A stretch of 64,000 nt of DNA from Auriscalpium vulgare (taxonomy: Eukaryota; Basidiomycota; Agaricomycetes; Russulales; Auriscalpiaceae): NCBI GenBank assembly GCA_019915015.1, contig JAHBBC010000056.1:33070-97069 (forward strand), given 5' to 3'. The notes beneath the pieces were generated by a model that saw only the letters and a program-made list of their open reading frames with translations, was not told the DNA's origin and ran no database searches. Below are positions 32,880 to 44,240 of the stretch, in pieces (the first letter of the stretch is position 1; each line of letters opens with the position of its first letter). The position numbers were made by a program, and so were the translations under genes.

Positions 32880-33440
32880 CATGGGCTCTGTCCTCTACGG
32901 GAGGTGACAATAATGTTAGCGAGCTTGACAAATGATTGAATCCTCGACAGGATGTAAGTATTACGATGGCACTTTTACGCCTGGGGGAGCCTGTTTTCAT
33001 GCCAGTGGAGCGCAGTCATGGGCAACAGCTGTCCGTCGCGGACGGACGGACGGACGGCTCGCGGCACTCCTACGCAATCACGTGACCTATATGAGGTGGC
33101 CTGCGAGCGTCCGTCCGGGACGGACGCGCACACCTCCACCCCAGGATAGCGACCTTGACACATTCTGAAATCCTCGAGAGCATGCGTCACGATAAGCCCT
33201 GTTTACGCGCCATATCAGGTAAAGGTTGTTATCATGCCGGCGGAGCGCAGCCAAAATATGTGGGCAAACGGCTCGCGGCTCTCATGCAAAATCACGTGAC
33301 CTGTCTGGGGTGGTCTGGGAGCGTCCGTCCCGGACGGACGCGCCCATCCCCTCAGAGCGACCTCAACAACCCATCCCACGGAGCATTGCCAAACCCCCGC
33401 CTTAGCAACAACCACCGCTTTCGAGGTGTTGAATAGCGAA
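32880..33440. repeat. Two CACGTGACC/palindrome modules
   Basis: Two successive modules like those at 9290: GTTTTCATGCCAGTGGAGCG, palindrome at 33031 (GCG, followed by extra GGAC repeats), AATCACGTGACCTATATGAG, palindrome at 33109 (CGG), then GCCGGCGGAGCGCAGCC, AATCACGTGACCTGTCTGGG and a palindrome at 33323 (CCG). The second module continues into the inverted copy of the 11.5-11.8 kb region. Confidence 0.82.
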
Positions 33441-33745
33441 TTATGGTGGCGGAATACCTTAATTTCCCCTGCTTGGAAGGTGTCAACTATTGTGATGTTT
33501 CAGGCCCGTTTACATTCCTCTCTGCGCTATGTTTATATCTCGCCGCGCGCTGCGCGGTCCGTCCTCGACGTTCATCCTGCGTGACATGATGGTGCGACAA
33601 CACTTGTTTGGAACTAGACTTAAAACCACTTGTACCTAAGCCACCTTCACCATATAGACCGTACAGCGCCACCTCTTTATCTTTAGCCCTTGAAGCTACC
33701 TCCTCCCAAGCCGCGAGTATCGCATTTGTCATCCGAGGTGTGCGC
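33440..33745 (-). pseudogene. 3' end fragment of an F-box gene with downstream flank
   Basis: On the minus strand, 33735-33650 reads MTNAILAAWEEVASRAKDKE, aligning with MTKGILAAWEEGAPGLKIKR at the end of the F-box gene at 10126. The flank beyond it (33640-33440) matches the downstream flank of that gene. Only the last about 30 codons are left, so it is a relic of an older inverted duplication. Confidence 0.65.
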
Positions 33746-33947
33746 GTTCGTCCTGGGCGGACGCTCCCACACCAACTCATGCAGCCTATCCACCGGGCTC
33801 ACAGCGTCCTGTCCAATCAGCGTCTGGATTGCTTGCAGGGTGGTAATCGCTAGGGGCGAAATGATTCATAATATAACATACATCCGCATCCCATGTAGCT
33901 CTCCCACTCTGTGTAAGTATGTAAAAGGACCGATATACTTACAGAAT

Positions 33948-36900
33948 TCATGGGCGGCTCGACTTTGGTCCCTTGCGGATTGCCCCGAGTGGACCCATTT
34001 CCTTCGTAGCCTGCATGAAGTCGTCGTCGGTCGTGAGGTTCCGACGTCCACGACCCGCCTTTTTTTTGGGTGGGCTGCTAACCCTTGGTGAGTCGGGGCG
34101 TTTGCGTTTGACTTCCTCAACTGTCCTGGAGGACGTGGTTCCAGCGCCGACGTCGTCGGCCATTTGGGAAGAGGATACCATGTCGAGTGTTCGGTTAAGA
34201 TGAGGCTCGGCCCATTGGAGACCAGGCGACTCCGCCCTGTAGTCCAAGTCCCATGTCGAAGCCGCTGAGAGGCCGGACGACGGGCTCCTGGTTGGGGGAA
34301 GGGAGGGCGAGCAGAAGTTGTCTGCCACAAGGTGCTCGCGCAGTACAGAAATCTCCTCATTTGTGCTCTCAGCGGGAGAGTTGGGACCGCGCAAGCTGCT
34401 GGTAGGGGGAGGGGTCCTGGTCCCCGGGCCGGAAGGGTAGCCGGGTGCGCGCGTGGCTGTCGGCTCCGGCACGGCAGTTCCTTGGCGTGACTCCGTAGCG
34501 GCCTCATTTTCATTGGGCGTGTCGTCATAGCCCGATGGTTTGGACATCTCGAGTGCTGCAGAGGCAGGGGTAGTGTGCAACGGCGTGCTGGTCCTGGTGC
34601 CGGATGGGGAGGGTGCGCGTGTGCCGGTCGGATCTGGCACATCGGATGGTTTGCATGACTCCCAAGTGACCTGATTGGCATTGGTCGTATCGTCAGAGCC
34701 CGATGGTTTGGACACCTCGAGAGCTGGAGGCGTCGTCGAGGTACTGGATGGTCGGCTTGCAGCTGTGGCATGGCCAGCTTTGTCTACTCTGGAACCTTTG
34801 GACGATGCTTTCTGTTTGTCACGCTTCGCCCGCTTCTTCGGCTTAGGTAGAGATTCGTGCGAGTCGTCGTCGTCCATATTGCCTTCCAAGAAGTCCAAGA
34901 AGGTTAGACGAAAATGTTCCATCGCATGCCGGATTCGACGTACCTCTTGGTGGTGCGCCTTTAACAAATGCATCTTGTAAGATGTGCTTGTCAAAAGACA
35001 GGTTGTTGAGGAAGACGTCTGGGGTCCTGTTGGCAATGAGGCGGTAGATGTACACCTGCTTGGATTGAGGTTGCCGCCAAACCCTCCCAATGAGCTGCTG
35101 ATCCAGCATAACGGTCCAAAGCACATCCTGAAAGTATTCAGCGTGCGCTGAGAAAGTGCTTAGCTGACGACATACAATGATAATGAGTATGTTTGCGAAT
35201 GCCATGTTCAACCCGACGGAGCCTACGGAAGACATCAACAACACTGGGCACTTGGGGTCCGCCTCAAACGTCTTGAGTGTTTTTGCGCGCACTGCTGCGC
35301 TAACGTTGCCAGTGATCGACATATAGTTAATGCCGAAAGCTTTGAGGACCTGAATTTCGCAGAGTCCTCAGCCGACTAAAATAAAATCCTAAATTTGCCG
35401 CTTACTGTCTCGATCAGTGGGAAAGAGCTGACGAAGTAGGCATAAACTATTATCTTATCCCCACCCGAGGCGGGGTTAGTGATGGCCTTAGGCGCATTGA
35501 ATTGCTTGGTCTGAGAATCGTTGTAGGACAGACTCTTCGCGCCTGGGGTGGAGATATGGTGCACTATGATCTCCAGCAGGGCGTGCATCTTGGCTGATGG
35601 ATCTTTCAGATAGGCGTCCCGCGTCGCCGGAATGTCGGCTGTTGATACGTCATCGCAGAGTCGGTGAAGGACAACCTGGCGGATAGAGAGGTAGAAACGC
35701 TACGAGGTATCAGCTGGTATCAGCAACAGGGCATGCTCAAATCCGATAACTTGAATGCTGTGAATGCCAGGTATTTATTTCGCCATCACAGGGATTTTCG
35801 CCGACAACGTCTCGCGCGGCTGTGCTGTCGTATTCCAGCACGACCGCCCCATACGCAGGGCTAGCACCTCCCGCCAGTGCCTACCCTCCCGCGTGTCCGT
35901 CCAGGACGGACAGCGTGGGCGGCGGTGCATGAGACAACACGCCGTTACGTACTCAGAGGACCACCTCCCGCGTGTCCGTCCAGGACGGACACTGAACGCT
36001 CACGAGGGAGATGGCAAGCAATGACTTGAATGGAGTAAAGCACTCACCGTGCGGAATTGCTTCAGGGCTGTAGGGTTATTTTCTGCCTCCACTGCGGTGA
36101 GACGTTCGAGGTTTTCGTACTCGGGAGGGAACAAGTCGACCAGCCACTGGACCTCCTGATACGGTGGAAGGCCGGATATTGGCTTGCTCTCGTTGTCCAA
36201 GGAAGTCGCGGTACGTCTGATAACCGCGCCGTCGAAGTACTCCCGTACCTTACTGATCGCTGTTTGTGCAGCATGTGCGGCCTCTGACACTGGTGCTTCT
36301 GTAGCATCGCCGTGGACGACTCCACGCACAACCTCGAGCCCGTCCTGGCTTTTGTGCTTCTGGCGATCTCGCTTGGCAGCGGCGTTGATGTCTGAGGTGA
36401 GGGACCGCAGGATCAATGTTGACTCCTCGCTACACCCCGGGAGCCCAAGGACACGACCGAGGTACCACAGGTCCTGCAATGGCTCAGTGAAGTCGTGCAG
36501 GTCAGGACCACGGTAGCTCACTGATAATTTGTTCTGGATCGGGGTGGCTGTCATCGCAATGAAGATTTTGCAGTGCTTCTCCAACGAGCGGGCAGCCCAG
36601 TGATTGCCGTTCAGCCGGCGTGCTTCGTGCGCCTCATCGTACGCAGTGACGAAAATGTCTGCGCGAAAATCGTATTCTTCTCCGCGTCGAGTCCAATACC
36701 AGGGTTCTTCATGGGGTACCCTTTTTCGTCCCTCTTGCCTGTTCCGTACAGTTTTTTGGCATCCGCCACGACAGCCTTGAGATGCAGCTGAATGGGTGGA
36801 CATACATCGTCGTGGGGCGGTGGACGTACCGAGTGAGATGCAACATACACGCGCTTGTGTGGGGGCAGCTTGGCTTGTTCTTCGAGGGCGTCGACCCATT

Positions 36901-38561
36901 GCTCTCTTTTGTGGGGGGTTCCCGTCCAAGGGATAACGTCCAGGCTACCAGGCTTGAGGAAGCGGCGGGCTTCGTCACAGACCTGACTGACCAGGCCAGG
37001 AGGCACCACAATGAGGAAGGGAGTGGCTGGCAGGGTGCCCGATTTGCCAGATCTGTCCTTCCATGCTACGGTGCACTGGGTTAGGGATGGTAAACTACAG
37101 GCGCAGAATGGTGCGACTTACTCCACTCTCCCGGATATGAGCCATGCTTGCAGTGGTATTCCCGGTAGAAATCAAGCATAGCGAAGAGCCCAATAACCTG
37201 AAGGGTCTTCCCCAATCCGACATCGTCCATAAGCAGCACTGGGCTCGATGTGCTTGCACGCGTCAGCATCCTGTGAATACCAACAACTTGATGCCAGCGC
37301 GGACGGAGCGGCTCGCCATTGTCGTCAAACCAGGCGTCGTCGCCTCTAGTGTGAACCCCGGCTGGGTCATACTTGGCATTGAAGAGGGGAATACAGTCCT
37401 TGACCCCCAGGAGCTTCCATAGGTCGTCCATCGACTTTGTTTGATACTGCTCCACCCCGCTGTCCCAGTCGACAGGTGCCGCACGGTCGACGTCAATGTC
37501 GGGCAAGGATGCCTCAGCGTGCACATCTGACATGAGGGAGGATATGGCGGACGCGAGCGACTCTGCGTCTTCAGCGCTGGAAAGCAATTTCAACGCGTCG
37601 CGTAGAGCTTTTGGCAAGGCTGTGCATGTTCGTCAGTGTCAAGAGCACCCATGAGCCAAGGAGAGCTTACAGGATGGGACGGCACCGGGGCCTGTCTGCA
37701 GCTCTTCTCGAATGTGAATGAGATTCTCCTTGTGGCGCTCAAGAACGCCTTCTGACTCGCCCCAGATGTCGACAATATGTTGCAATTTCCGTTGCTTTGC
37801 GGCATAGCCGCGCAGGACGGCTCTTGTGACGTCACCTCCGGGTGAGGATAGGGCTGCACCCGGGATGAGTTGGCGGACAGTAAATGTGAAACCAAGCCTA
37901 CTCACACGCCCAGGTGTCGTCGAGCTCTTCCGTTATGCTCTTTGCTCTCGCCTTGTCGCGCCCGAATTTTTTACGGAAGGCGTTCCACATGGCGGCCACC
38001 ACCGAGGACAAAAACTCCTGCACCTCCCGCTTGGGCAGGGGCATCGGTTTTGTTGGGTCGTTCATTGCGTCCTTACCAAATAAAGCTTCGGCAATTGCCG
38101 GGTACATGGCGGCCACCCCGGAGTACTCCATCTCTGGGAAGTCGCTCTTCGTGATGTCATAAGCGTAGCGACTGGGGTGAATATGACCTGCGTACCTCGA
38201 TATTCTCCACGATCTGGGGGGGAGTACGATCCGCATCCGCGAGGATTTGTTCCAACACGACGTCAACCCCCCACTGGTCCCAGCGGTCACGACAGAACTT
38301 CGTCCACCCTTCACGACCCGCTTTGTCATTGTTGTTCCTTGCGCGGCTGAAAAGTAATGGGTTTTCAGCAGCCCAGAACTTCTGGGCGTATGCTGTGATC
38401 TGTTCCAGCTGGGTAGGAGTGAGGCCCAGCTCTCTTGCGTCGGCCGCGGGTAGATACGGAGGTATGATTTTCCCAGTCCGCTCCTGCCATTCGGGCCACT
38501 CCCAAACACCGGAGTGGCGACTGAGCTGGAGCAGGGCGTGGCTCGGCGTGAATGTAGGCAT
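33948..38561 (-). CDS. SNF2-type helicase/translocase, paralogue 1 (many exons)
   Basis: Predicted ATP-driven DNA translocase of the SNF2 class. The start is the ATG giving MPTFTPSHALLQL, like MPTLSYML of the paralogue at 52167. Exon pieces in order: an N-terminal unknown region (38561-37640); Walker A VLLMDDVGLGKTLQ near 37210; motif Ia-like FLIVVPPGLV; motif II YDEAHEARR near 36635; motif III IAMTATPIQNK; the C-terminal helicase lobe with DKIIVYAYFVSSF, motif V SSVGSVGLNMAFAN near 35210 and motif VI QQLIGRVWRQPQ near 35090; then a 330-residue disordered tail with basic clusters (RKRPDSPR, KKKAGRGRRN). Most introns are about 50 bp, but the one between the lobes is 348 bp and holds palindromes. 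It has DDVGLGKT where most SNF2 proteins have DEMGLGKT. Divergent from the 875-aa gene at 38726. Tail frame and some junctions are approximate. Confidence 0.8.
35700..36047 (-). repeat. Enlarged intron of SNF2 paralogue 1 holding two palindromes
   Basis: GTGAGT donor at 36047 and CGTAG acceptor at 35700 join KQFRT to RFYLSIRQVV in phase 0. Inside are two copies of CTCCCGCGTGTCCGTCCAGG + ACGGACA (palindromes at 35895 and 35974, centre CAG), 79 bp apart. The paralogue at 46670 has its 611-bp palindrome-rich intron at the same protein position. Confidence 0.8.
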
Positions 38562-38725
38562 CATATTTCTTACTGCCACGGAACGGCGGCTTATTTATAC
38601 GTTCGGACCGCATGTACTCCGGATCAAAACATTGTCTGCAGGGTTGATGGCCGTGCTACCCTGCCCCTGGGAAGGATGATATAAAAAGGGAGCAACGAAA
38701 ACCCTAAGCTCCTCTGAATAGCAGC
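38562..38725. promoter_or_regulatory. Divergent promoter between SNF2 paralogue 1 and the 875-aa gene
   Basis: Only 164 bp separate the two start codons. A TATAAATA box (38594-38601) faces the helicase and a TATAAAAA box (38680-38687) faces the plus-strand gene, 46 bp from its ATG. The arrangement suggests shared regulation. No 17-bp palindrome lies here. Confidence 0.55.
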
Positions 38726-41415
38726 ATGGCCGCCCCCAGAGCACCCCATGAAGACCTGCCCGAACGTCAAGTCAGTCTAAAGACATTCGTCAAAGAAGCC
38801 GCCACTAGCCTTATGAGTGCCCAGCTGGTCGACGATGACGGGGAGGCAGAGGCTATTGTTGCCCAGGCCCGAGTTACCGAGTTCATCGATCTCGTTTTGT
38901 GCGGGCGCTGTGAGTTCGAGGATGAAGACGGGGACGACGTGCTGCATCGCGTGCGTGTGAACGCTCGACAAGGCTTGGCCGCAACGGACCCGACGAACTT
39001 CACAGTAACCCGCGACCTGGACTCGGCCCTCGGGATTACAAGGAACCTCCCCTTCTCCGTACCATTCTCGTTTTATCCTGTCCCACCTCTCAAGAATATT
39101 TTGAGCACCCCCGTTCATCTCAAAGGACCCGTGGCCGACGAGGTAAGTAATTTTGTGGATAGCCCGTCGTCGTTACTAAAAACGTCACAGAACGGCGAAG
39201 AAATTGACGTCCCCCTTCACAAGATCCCCAACATTTGCATCGGCAAATTCGGCACCAGGCACCAAACTCGCGCATTCTTTCCCAGCTTGTACAAGAAAGT
39301 GGAGAAAGTGACTCAGGCCCAAATGAGGAGATGGTACGACGAGTGCGTCCGACCTGCTTTGCAAGCGGTAGCGCCGGAGAGGATGGCCCACTGGCCACCA
39401 GATTATGACTCCGCCATGCGGCTGGACAGAGACGTAAGGGGCATGATCCACCTGGGTACCGTGGACATCCCCAGCGACGAACTGGTTGCGTTCACTCAGG
39501 CCCTGCGCGACAGGTGCGAAGCTCACTCAGACTTCGAGGACGTTTATTTCGGTCATGAGATCAGAGGTCTCAAGGAAGCGCATACACATCACCCTTCGGA
39601 CCACGACGCGCGCGCACGAGCCCTTGCCGACTTCACTTCGTGTCTCGACATGGGACGCATCAACGACGACGAGTGGTGGGTCGATGTAGCCCTGGAGATC
39701 CACAGCAGGGCCGCAGGCGTCGTGCAGTGGCTGGACACCGCGCCCACCCAGATTCTCAAAGAGGTCCTTCCCCATGCCACGGACGGCCAAATCGAGAGAC
39801 TGCGGAGGGGCAGGCGGTTCTACACAGACACTGTTGCCCAGATCGGAGATTTTGCCGGCTTTCGAGTGGAGCCCGGCGCTGCCGGCACCCAAGATGGCGT
39901 CCAGTACATCAATGTGTACACCACGGACAAGGCAGTAACGTACCAGTTGCACCATGGGTTGTGGAGGAGGCGCAGTGCCAAGGATACCTTACCGACCGAG
40001 ATCGCTCGGTTGACCGCGGACATTGAGAGGATGAAGGAGACGTATCAGTCGTGCATGGGGCTCAATCCACAAGTTGGGACTGCCAGGCTGGAGATCCGTG
40101 TTCGGATGTGCGATGCGTCAGACGTACTGCGGGGCCTGCCCGACAGGATACTCAGGGAGTGCGTCGCGGTCGTGCCACCCAACGTCTGGTGGTAAGTCTC
40201 GCAACCTGCCGCTTCTACGTATGCATTCTGATCCCCGCCAACTATCCACACAGGATGTTCAAGGTGTACCGACTTTCTGGCCTGTTCCTCGTCCTGAAGG
40301 CATTCCAGGACACGCCCAACAAAGCCGTTCGTTCAATCCCAGAGGCGCTCACGCTTGGGGCAATCATCATCTACATGCTGAATGCTCTAAATTACCGCCC
40401 TCAGGCAAGCGAGGACGAGGTCGAGCTCCTAGACTGGTGCTGTTATCACCAGCCCAGAGAGGTACAAGGAGAAGACGTCGAGGACGACCGGGACTGGGAG
40501 CCGCTTCACTACCAGTTTGGCGTATACTTCATATCCGGTATCGTGGAGCAGAGCGGTGTGCCGCGGATGTACTATCGCATGGTAGTGCCGAACGATGTGC
40601 TCCGAAAGCTGTACGGCGTAGACACAATGGCGGACCTCAGGGCGGCATTCCATCTCTCCGTTACCCGCGCAGACAAGTCGTTCATTAACCAGACTCGCAC
40701 GAAAAACCGCCGTCGAAACCGTCGAAACCTCCTCACTCTGGTGGATCCCGATCAGCTCCCACTGGCGTCGTTCAACCTGGACGAGGACAGTATACCAATG
40801 CAGCCACTTGCTCAAGCCGCAGGAGACGACGTTGAGGATGATGGCGTTGCCAGGGACGACGAAGATGGTCTGAACAACACTGTATCGCAGATCTGGGCTA
40901 CCTTCGCCTTTGACCTCCTCGATAACGGCCCAAACATGAAAGCGTCCTCAGCAGGAAGTTACATTACAATGTCCAGTGCCGACCGGGAGGGCGTGACGGA
41001 CAACATATTCCGACAGACTGACCTCTCAGGCGTTTTCCTGCGGGTTGCATTGAAAATGGTGACAGCCGAATCCTGGCATACCGTCCACTTCGATCACTGG
41101 TTTCCAGCTGAGATCCGGAAAACCGCCTGGAGACAGAATTTCAATAACTTCCCATACTGGCAACGCTGGGCGAAATTGATCGACGGCCTCAGTCCAGAGG
41201 GCATCAGCAAGGTCAGGAACGCCATCTGGGTCCAAAAGTTCAGGGACCTTGTTTGGCTGCCGTTTTCGGAGGCCGGGCGGGCATGGCGGACCGGAGTCCA
41301 GAAGGACCCCAGGTTACGACATTTGCCCCAGGGGGAAGAAGGGTTGCGATGTGTGTTGTTGGTGGTGAATGAGGGGACTAGGAAGACTTTGCAGGACTTC
41401 ACGCTGAATGCGTAG
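38726..41415 (+). CDS. Uncharacterised 875-aa protein paired with an SNF2 helicase
   Basis: Exon 1 is 38726-40191, the 62-bp intron is 40192-40253 (GTAAGT..CACAG) and exon 2 is 40254-41415. The splice keeps frame and joins PNVWW to MFKVYRLSGLFLVLKAFQ. No signal peptide or clear membrane span. The N-terminal half is mostly globular and charged, with HQTRAFFPSLYKKVEKV and RINDDEWWVDVALEIHSRA. The second half has an acidic patch (GDDVEDDGVARDDEDG), a strongly basic patch (TKNRRRNRRN, possible nuclear signal or nucleic-acid contact) and a tryptophan-rich C-terminus (ESWHTVHFDHWFP, WVQKFRDLVWLPF). No domain recognised. The long intact frame, correct splice and TATA box indicate a functional gene. 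Confidence 0.75.
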
Positions 41416-42001
41416 AACACGGCGGAGGACGGGTTATATTGAATGTGATCATCATATTCGCAATGATAATGGGGCATGACGATCGCCCGCCTGTGTTCCA
41501 TGCCAAGATTTGTCCGTCTGGGACGGACGTCTGTGGGGGCGCCCACTAATCCAATCTTAGAACAGGCGGATACGGTGTGCTTCGATTACAACGCCGAGGC
41601 AAGCACCGTGTCAATCTTGGACGGACAGTGAGGGGGGGCTCAGGGGTTAGGACGATCGCACGCCTGTTGGACGAGCCAAAGATTGTCCGTCCAGGACGGA
41701 CGCCTGTGAGAGGGCCCGCATATCGTCTCTTAGGCGGTGTGTGTCGTTTACCAGACCGAGGCAGTCACCTTGTCCGTCTTGGACGCATTCCTTGCGGGCG
41801 TTTTATCACAAAGTCGCGCATGTCCGTCCCGGACGGACACTGCGGAGGGGCCGACGGATCGCGCGGATGCCAAACGCACAGGGTTTGGCACCGTGTGCGG
41901 GTCCGTCCCGGACGGACACTTTTGAACACTTCCTAAGGTGTGGTCAGCTCATTGAACCACCGAAAAACATATCCTCCGGCAGCACTCTGAAGCGATCGTG
42001 C
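41416..42001. repeat. Palindrome cluster downstream of the 875-aa gene
   Basis: Perfect palindromes at 41512 (TGG), 41685 (CAG), 41822 (CCG) and 41901 (CCG), with degenerate ones near 41612 and 41771. Two loosely repeated blocks of about 170 bp share CCAAGAT/CAAAGATTGTCCGTC and ACCGAGGCAGTCACC-like segments. No gene is seen. Confidence 0.8.
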
Positions 42002-42009
42002 ACCTAGGT

Positions 42010-43081
42010 TAGTGTTGCCGGAATACGATACGATACGGCTTTAAGGCAGCTTAGGTAACGCATTAAGGTGGTATCAAGCTACCTTAAAGCACGCTCCACA
42101 GCTCCATCGGCGCAGGGCTCGTGCCACGGGAACAGGCTGGCAAGAAGCCAATTGGGCTGTGCTGTCGACGCGAGGCTCACCGCATTAATGCCAGGACAGT
42201 GTTGAGTCCGTGTAGTACGAAAATAAGTATGTACAATAATCATATGTACGACAAGTCGACCTATACTGTCACGAGCCAAGGCCCCATTGAGCAGGCCAGA
42301 GAGCTCGTCGACCTCTCCTCTCTCTAACAAGCCGCGCAACGTCTCCGCAGGGATGTCCACAACCTGCAGCCTGCAGACTGGTAAGTTGAGGGCACAGAGT
42401 GGCGGGATTGCACCCGGATACGGATAGGAATATGATGTTGGGCCAAAGGTGAGGATGTGATAGGATGGGGCGGGCAGCGGGCGCTCGGCGGCATAAACCG
42501 ACGCATGCTGCGCGGTCACCTCACGAGCAGATCGACACCACAATGGAATAAAGGAGCCAAAGTGCCAGATGGCAGTGGCGTAGGATGTCGTGCTGATGAG
42601 GGTGCACTCGATGGATGGCAGGGACAGCAAGTGACATTAAGTACTACACAGTAGAGTACAATGTCAAAGAAAATGTCAGGTAAATACCTCTATATCATGC
42701 AGCTCCATCTTTCCTGCCTGATGCTCACATCCCCACCGTCGCTAACCCTCAACGAGCCTGTCCCACCGCCCGCCGCCCTCCGCCGCCCCGCAGTCATCTT
42801 CAGAGTAGCCGAGCCGACAATGATCGATGGAGCCATCGGTGGTGCATGGCGACATGGTCACCGCGCACGTTGGGATCTAAGGAGATGCGGAGACGACGAG
42901 GGTGAGGAGGGATGAGTGTTGTGGGAGGAAGGGCAGCCTCCGTCGCATCAGGTGTTGTACATCACGGAATTTGCCGACTGGCCTTAAGGTGTATCGATGT
43001 GACATTAAGGTTCCACATATGGGCATAATGTGATATTTTCATCGTATTGACCTTAAGGCGCATCGTATTCCGGCAACACTA
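42010..43081. mobile_element. Non-autonomous hAT-like element (MITE), 1072 bp
   Basis: Terminal inverted repeats TAGTGTTGCCGGAATACGAT are perfect over 20 bp at both ends. The flanking 8-bp duplication ACCTAGGT (42002-42009 and 43082-43089) indicates a hAT-type mechanism. The paralogous sequence at 46514-46531 shows the empty site with a single ACCTAGGT. Subterminal CCTTAAGG/TTAAGGTG motifs recur on both sides. No transposase is encoded. The TIR differs from that of the 15369 element, so it is a different family. Confidence 0.93.
42079..42630 (-). other. Open frame inside the MITE, possible captured host sequence
   Basis: 183-codon frame that fills much of the element. Parts look protein-like (LPVCRLQVVDIPAETLRGLL, ERGEVDELSGLLNGAL). 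It has no transposase features and I do not recognise it. MITE or Pack-type elements may carry gene fragments; here that is only a possibility. Confidence 0.3.
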
Positions 43082-43160
43082 ACCTAGGTGCTTCAATAGG
43101 CAAGACAGAATGTAGCAGGATGTCAGTACATTGGAATTTTGGAAACTCCGGCGAAAGTTC

Positions 43161-43206
43161 AACCTAACCCTAGACCCTCAACCCTAGACCTAACCTAAAC
43201 GGTTAG
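43161..43206. repeat. Degenerate telomere-like tract
   Basis: AACCTAACCCTAGACCCTCA + ACCCTAGACCTAACCTAAAC, an imperfect CCCTAA-type tract with a GGTTAGG just after it. Short and degenerate. The flank 43116-43341 shows no gene. Confidence 0.4.
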
Positions 43207-43341
43207 GCGCTGGGCGGGTGGGTTAGGAGTGGTGATGTCATCAGCTCTCGTGGGAGCTGGATAAGAGGCGCAGCATCTCGGCTCGCCCTCCCCAGCTTCC
43301 TCACCTCTCCCACACCTCTTCAATCAGCGCGTTCGTGCATA

Positions 43342-44240
43342 ATGGCAACTGGGGTAAGCTATTGACCTCAGCGCCGTTGTTGCGACTGCTGATCGGCGCT
43401 CTACAGGATACCTTGCAAGACGTGAATGTTGTCGTTGCAGGACACGGCACGGTGGACGTCGTTTTTAGGCCGGCAGACTTGGGAGCGGGCACGGTGCGTC
43501 CTTGCAGCTTCTTAGCATCCACGAGCTCTCGCTGATAGACGTCGTTGCTGCTTGTAGCACATCAGATTCCTTTCGATTCCTCGCGATGGTCCCAACCCCG
43601 CGCCCGCGCGCGATGGCCAACCCGCCATGCGTGCTATGCCCACTGAAGTGCGCGAAATCACCTCCAGCCGCCACACACTCGCTCCTGCTGCAGACCCTCC
43701 TCCTGCCGCCAGCGGCAGCCCTGCGCTGCTGGGCCAACCTATCGTGAACGCCCCGGCTCCCATCATCCACTGCGCCCCGCCGTCTCTGCGAGTCGCCAGC
43801 CCTGGGCACTCTCCCATAGACGTCGATCGTGCCGACTCCCCTGGATTGCAGGCGCACCATGAGGACCAAGAGTCAGACAAAGCAGAAGCCTCGGAGCACG
43901 ACAATTCGGGGCACGACAGCGACATCCCTCTTGACGACGACCCCAGCATGATGTTGCTCACGATGTCGCAGATGGCGCAGATGGGGGTGCACGGCTTGTC
44001 GGACAGCGAGGTGGCCAGGTTGGGGCTCCCGCCCGGGATCTACGTGGATTTCTCGGAACAGCCTAACTTTGACGGCGGCGAGTCTAGCGCCAGGTAAGTG
44101 CCGTGCGTTTGCTTAGGGAATTCACTAATGCAATCCAATCTAGCGACGCCCATCTGCCGCCGTCGCAAGCGAACGCTGCGCGTGCGTTCCCCGTCAAAAA
44201 GCGGGCTGGTCGCAGGGTCCGCAATCCGAGGGGGGTCTGA
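43342..44240 (+). CDS. Uncharacterised protein, related to the gene at 30769
   Basis: ATG at 43342 encodes MATG, then a 53-bp intron (43354-43406, phase 0), then DTLQDVNVVVAGHGTVDVVF + RPADLGAGT ending at a GTGCGT donor. A middle exon encodes a disordered, acidic region (HEDQESDKAEASEHD) and a compact segment LLTMSQMAQMGVHGLSDSEV + ARLGLPPGIYVDFSEQPN. A GTAAGT donor near 44095 leads to a last exon with a basic end (PVKKRAGRRVRNPRGV). The acceptor of the middle exon is uncertain. The order (short conserved exon, disordered part, PG-Y-aromatic motif, basic tail) matches the other member. Confidence 0.45.

Larger units (their letters stand above)
41914..43115. repeat. Dispersed repeat copy 1, interrupted by a MITE
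   Basis: GGACACTTTTGAACACTTCC, TAAGGTGTGGTCAGCTCATT and CAGCACTCTGAAGCGATCGT up to 42009, resuming at 43082 with ACCTAGGTGCTTCAATAGGC to 43115. The uninterrupted second copy is at 46429-46551. Confidence 0.88.

Noticed and set aside
38562..38579. N-terminal extension MAVRN of SNF2 paralogue 1
   Set aside because: Its first codon is GTG; the ATG giving MPTF matches the paralogue's MPTL.
42010..43081. Relation between the MITE and the hAT element at 15369
   Set aside because: Terminal repeats and subterminal motifs differ; only the superfamily-level 8-bp duplication is shared.
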